A DNA stretch of 23,919 nucleotides from a virus: positions 1 to 23,919 of the IMG/VR virus record IMGVR_UViG_3300037507_001205; one strand, given 5' to 3'. Made by a program: the position numbers and the translations under genes. A model generated the notes under the pieces. That model made no database searches. It had not been told where the DNA came from and saw nothing but the letters and a program-made list of their open reading frames with translations. The stretch's first letter is position 1. Each line of letters opens with the position of its first letter. Shown piece after piece: positions 23,287-23,919 of this stretch.

Positions 23287-23919
23287 AAATTAATGTAACA
23301 AAGCGTTCGGGACGAACGGAATCTCTTACCATTGAAAAATGGCAAGCACAAGTCGCTAAAATCTGCAATGGAGTTGCAGACGTAAGCCAATCAATGATCG
23401 AAATCAAAGCGCAGCCTCATTTTTATGATGGTATTACCACTAGAGAAATTGATGAGTTAACCCTACGTGCAGTCGTAGACCTCATCGATGTGGAATCAAA
23501 TCCTGACATTGGGCATACTAACTATCAATATGTTGCGGGTAAGCAACGTTTATCAATGCTACGCAAAGACGTATATGGTCAGTACAATCCTCCGCATCTT
23601 TATGAAATCGTCAAGAAAAATGTAGCAGTAGGTTTATACACTCCTGAATTATTGGAATGGTATAATGAAGATGATTGGAACAAGATGAATGAGATCATCG
23701 ATCATTCTAAAGACGAAGATTACGGTTATGCCGCCATTGAACAATTGATTGAAAAATATTTGGTACGTAATCGTGCCACAAAGGAAATTTATGAAACTCC
23801 CCAAGTTCGTTACATTGTTGCCGCTGCCACTGTCTTCCACAAAGAAGAACCTAACACGGCTCGTATGCGTTATATTAAAGAATACTACAACGCGGCTAGT
23901 GACGGTCTTTTTACTCTTG
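23283..23919 (+). CDS. nrdA: Ribonucleotide reductase large subunit NrdA (3' end outside window)
   Basis: The frame opens at ATG 23283 and runs off the right edge after 212 codons. NrdA turns ribonucleoside diphosphates into deoxyribonucleotides with the small subunit NrdB, feeding phage DNA synthesis. The N-terminal 95 residues look like an ATP-cone regulatory domain (VTKRSGRTESLTIEKW...), followed by YQYVAGKQRLSMLRKDVYGQY, YTPELLEWY, IEKYLVRNR and EIYETPQVRYIVAAA, strings that line up with class Ia NrdA of Escherichia coli and T4. It resembles the E. coli type (VTKRxG start, FYDGI) more than T4 in the first 60 residues. The catalytic cysteines and the C-terminal tail are beyond the window. 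The start overlaps the stop of the unknown gene by 4 bases (ATGA), pointing to coupled translation. nrdB would be expected to follow, but cannot be seen. Confidence 0.95.
   Translation, partial: MKINVTKRSGRTESLTIEKWQAQVAKICNGVADVSQSMIEIKAQPHFYDGITTREIDELTLRAVVDLIDVESNPDIGHTNYQYVAGKQRLSMLRKDVYGQYNPPHLYEIVKKNVAVGLYTPELLEWYNEDDWNKMNEIIDHSKDEDYGYAAIEQLIEKYLVRNRATKEIYETPQVRYIVAAATVFHKEEPNTARMRYIKEYYNAASDGLFTL

Noticed and set aside
1-23919. tRNA genes, insertion sequences or integrase attachment sites
   Set aside because: No cloverleaf-like sequence, transposase, integrase or terminal inverted repeat was found when reading the gaps and frames.

Overview
This window looks like part of the genome of a T4-like myovirus. 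The clearest evidence is a run of head genes in T4 order: portal (gp20), prohead core (gp67-like), prohead protease (gp21), scaffold (gp22) and major capsid (gp23). A class Ia ribonucleotide reductase large-subunit gene (nrdA) starts at the right edge. The fibre-like proteins resemble the repetitive structural proteins known from T4-like phages of marine and freshwater bacteria. The host cannot be named from this sequence. The virion-borne peptidoglycan-cleaving domains fit a bacterial host with an ordinary murein wall.

Layout. (1) 2-4090: the end of a long tape-measure-like virion protein carrying a lytic transglycosylase domain and an M15-type peptidase domain. (2) 4119-10229: the head cassette, made of portal, a small membrane protein, a small basic protein, an acidic prohead core protein, protease, scaffold and major capsid. 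(3) 10229-10320: three hairpins in a row, two followed by T-runs, closing the capsid unit. (4) 10336-11402: an accessory pair, a membrane fatty-acid desaturase on the + strand and a Cys-rich HNH-family protein on the - strand, with overlapping stop codons. (5) 11498-22807: four consecutive, related fibre-like structural genes (512, 1236, 119 and 1876 aa) built from shared modules and tandem repeats. (6) 22843-23919: a conserved-looking unknown gene whose stop overlaps the start of nrdA.

How it works together. The head genes would build a prohead around a gp22/gp67 core on a portal; gp21 would then trim the core and capsid proteins. The tape-measure-like protein would cut peptidoglycan during genome entry. 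The fibre-like proteins probably decorate the tail or baseplate and bind the host. The desaturase and ribonucleotide reductase are metabolic genes acting on host lipid and on dNTP supply. A recurring (G/C)(A)TAAATA motif lies just upstream of several structural genes, and TATAAATA lies before the - strand gene. These resemble the T4 late promoter (TATAAATA) and suggest several short late transcription units.

No tRNA, insertion sequence, CRISPR array or reverse transcriptase was seen. Only the intergenic gap at 6358-6464 (107 bases), the 10230-10335 terminator gap (106 bases) and the 11403-11497 gap (95 bases) are of any size; no gap reaches 300 bases.
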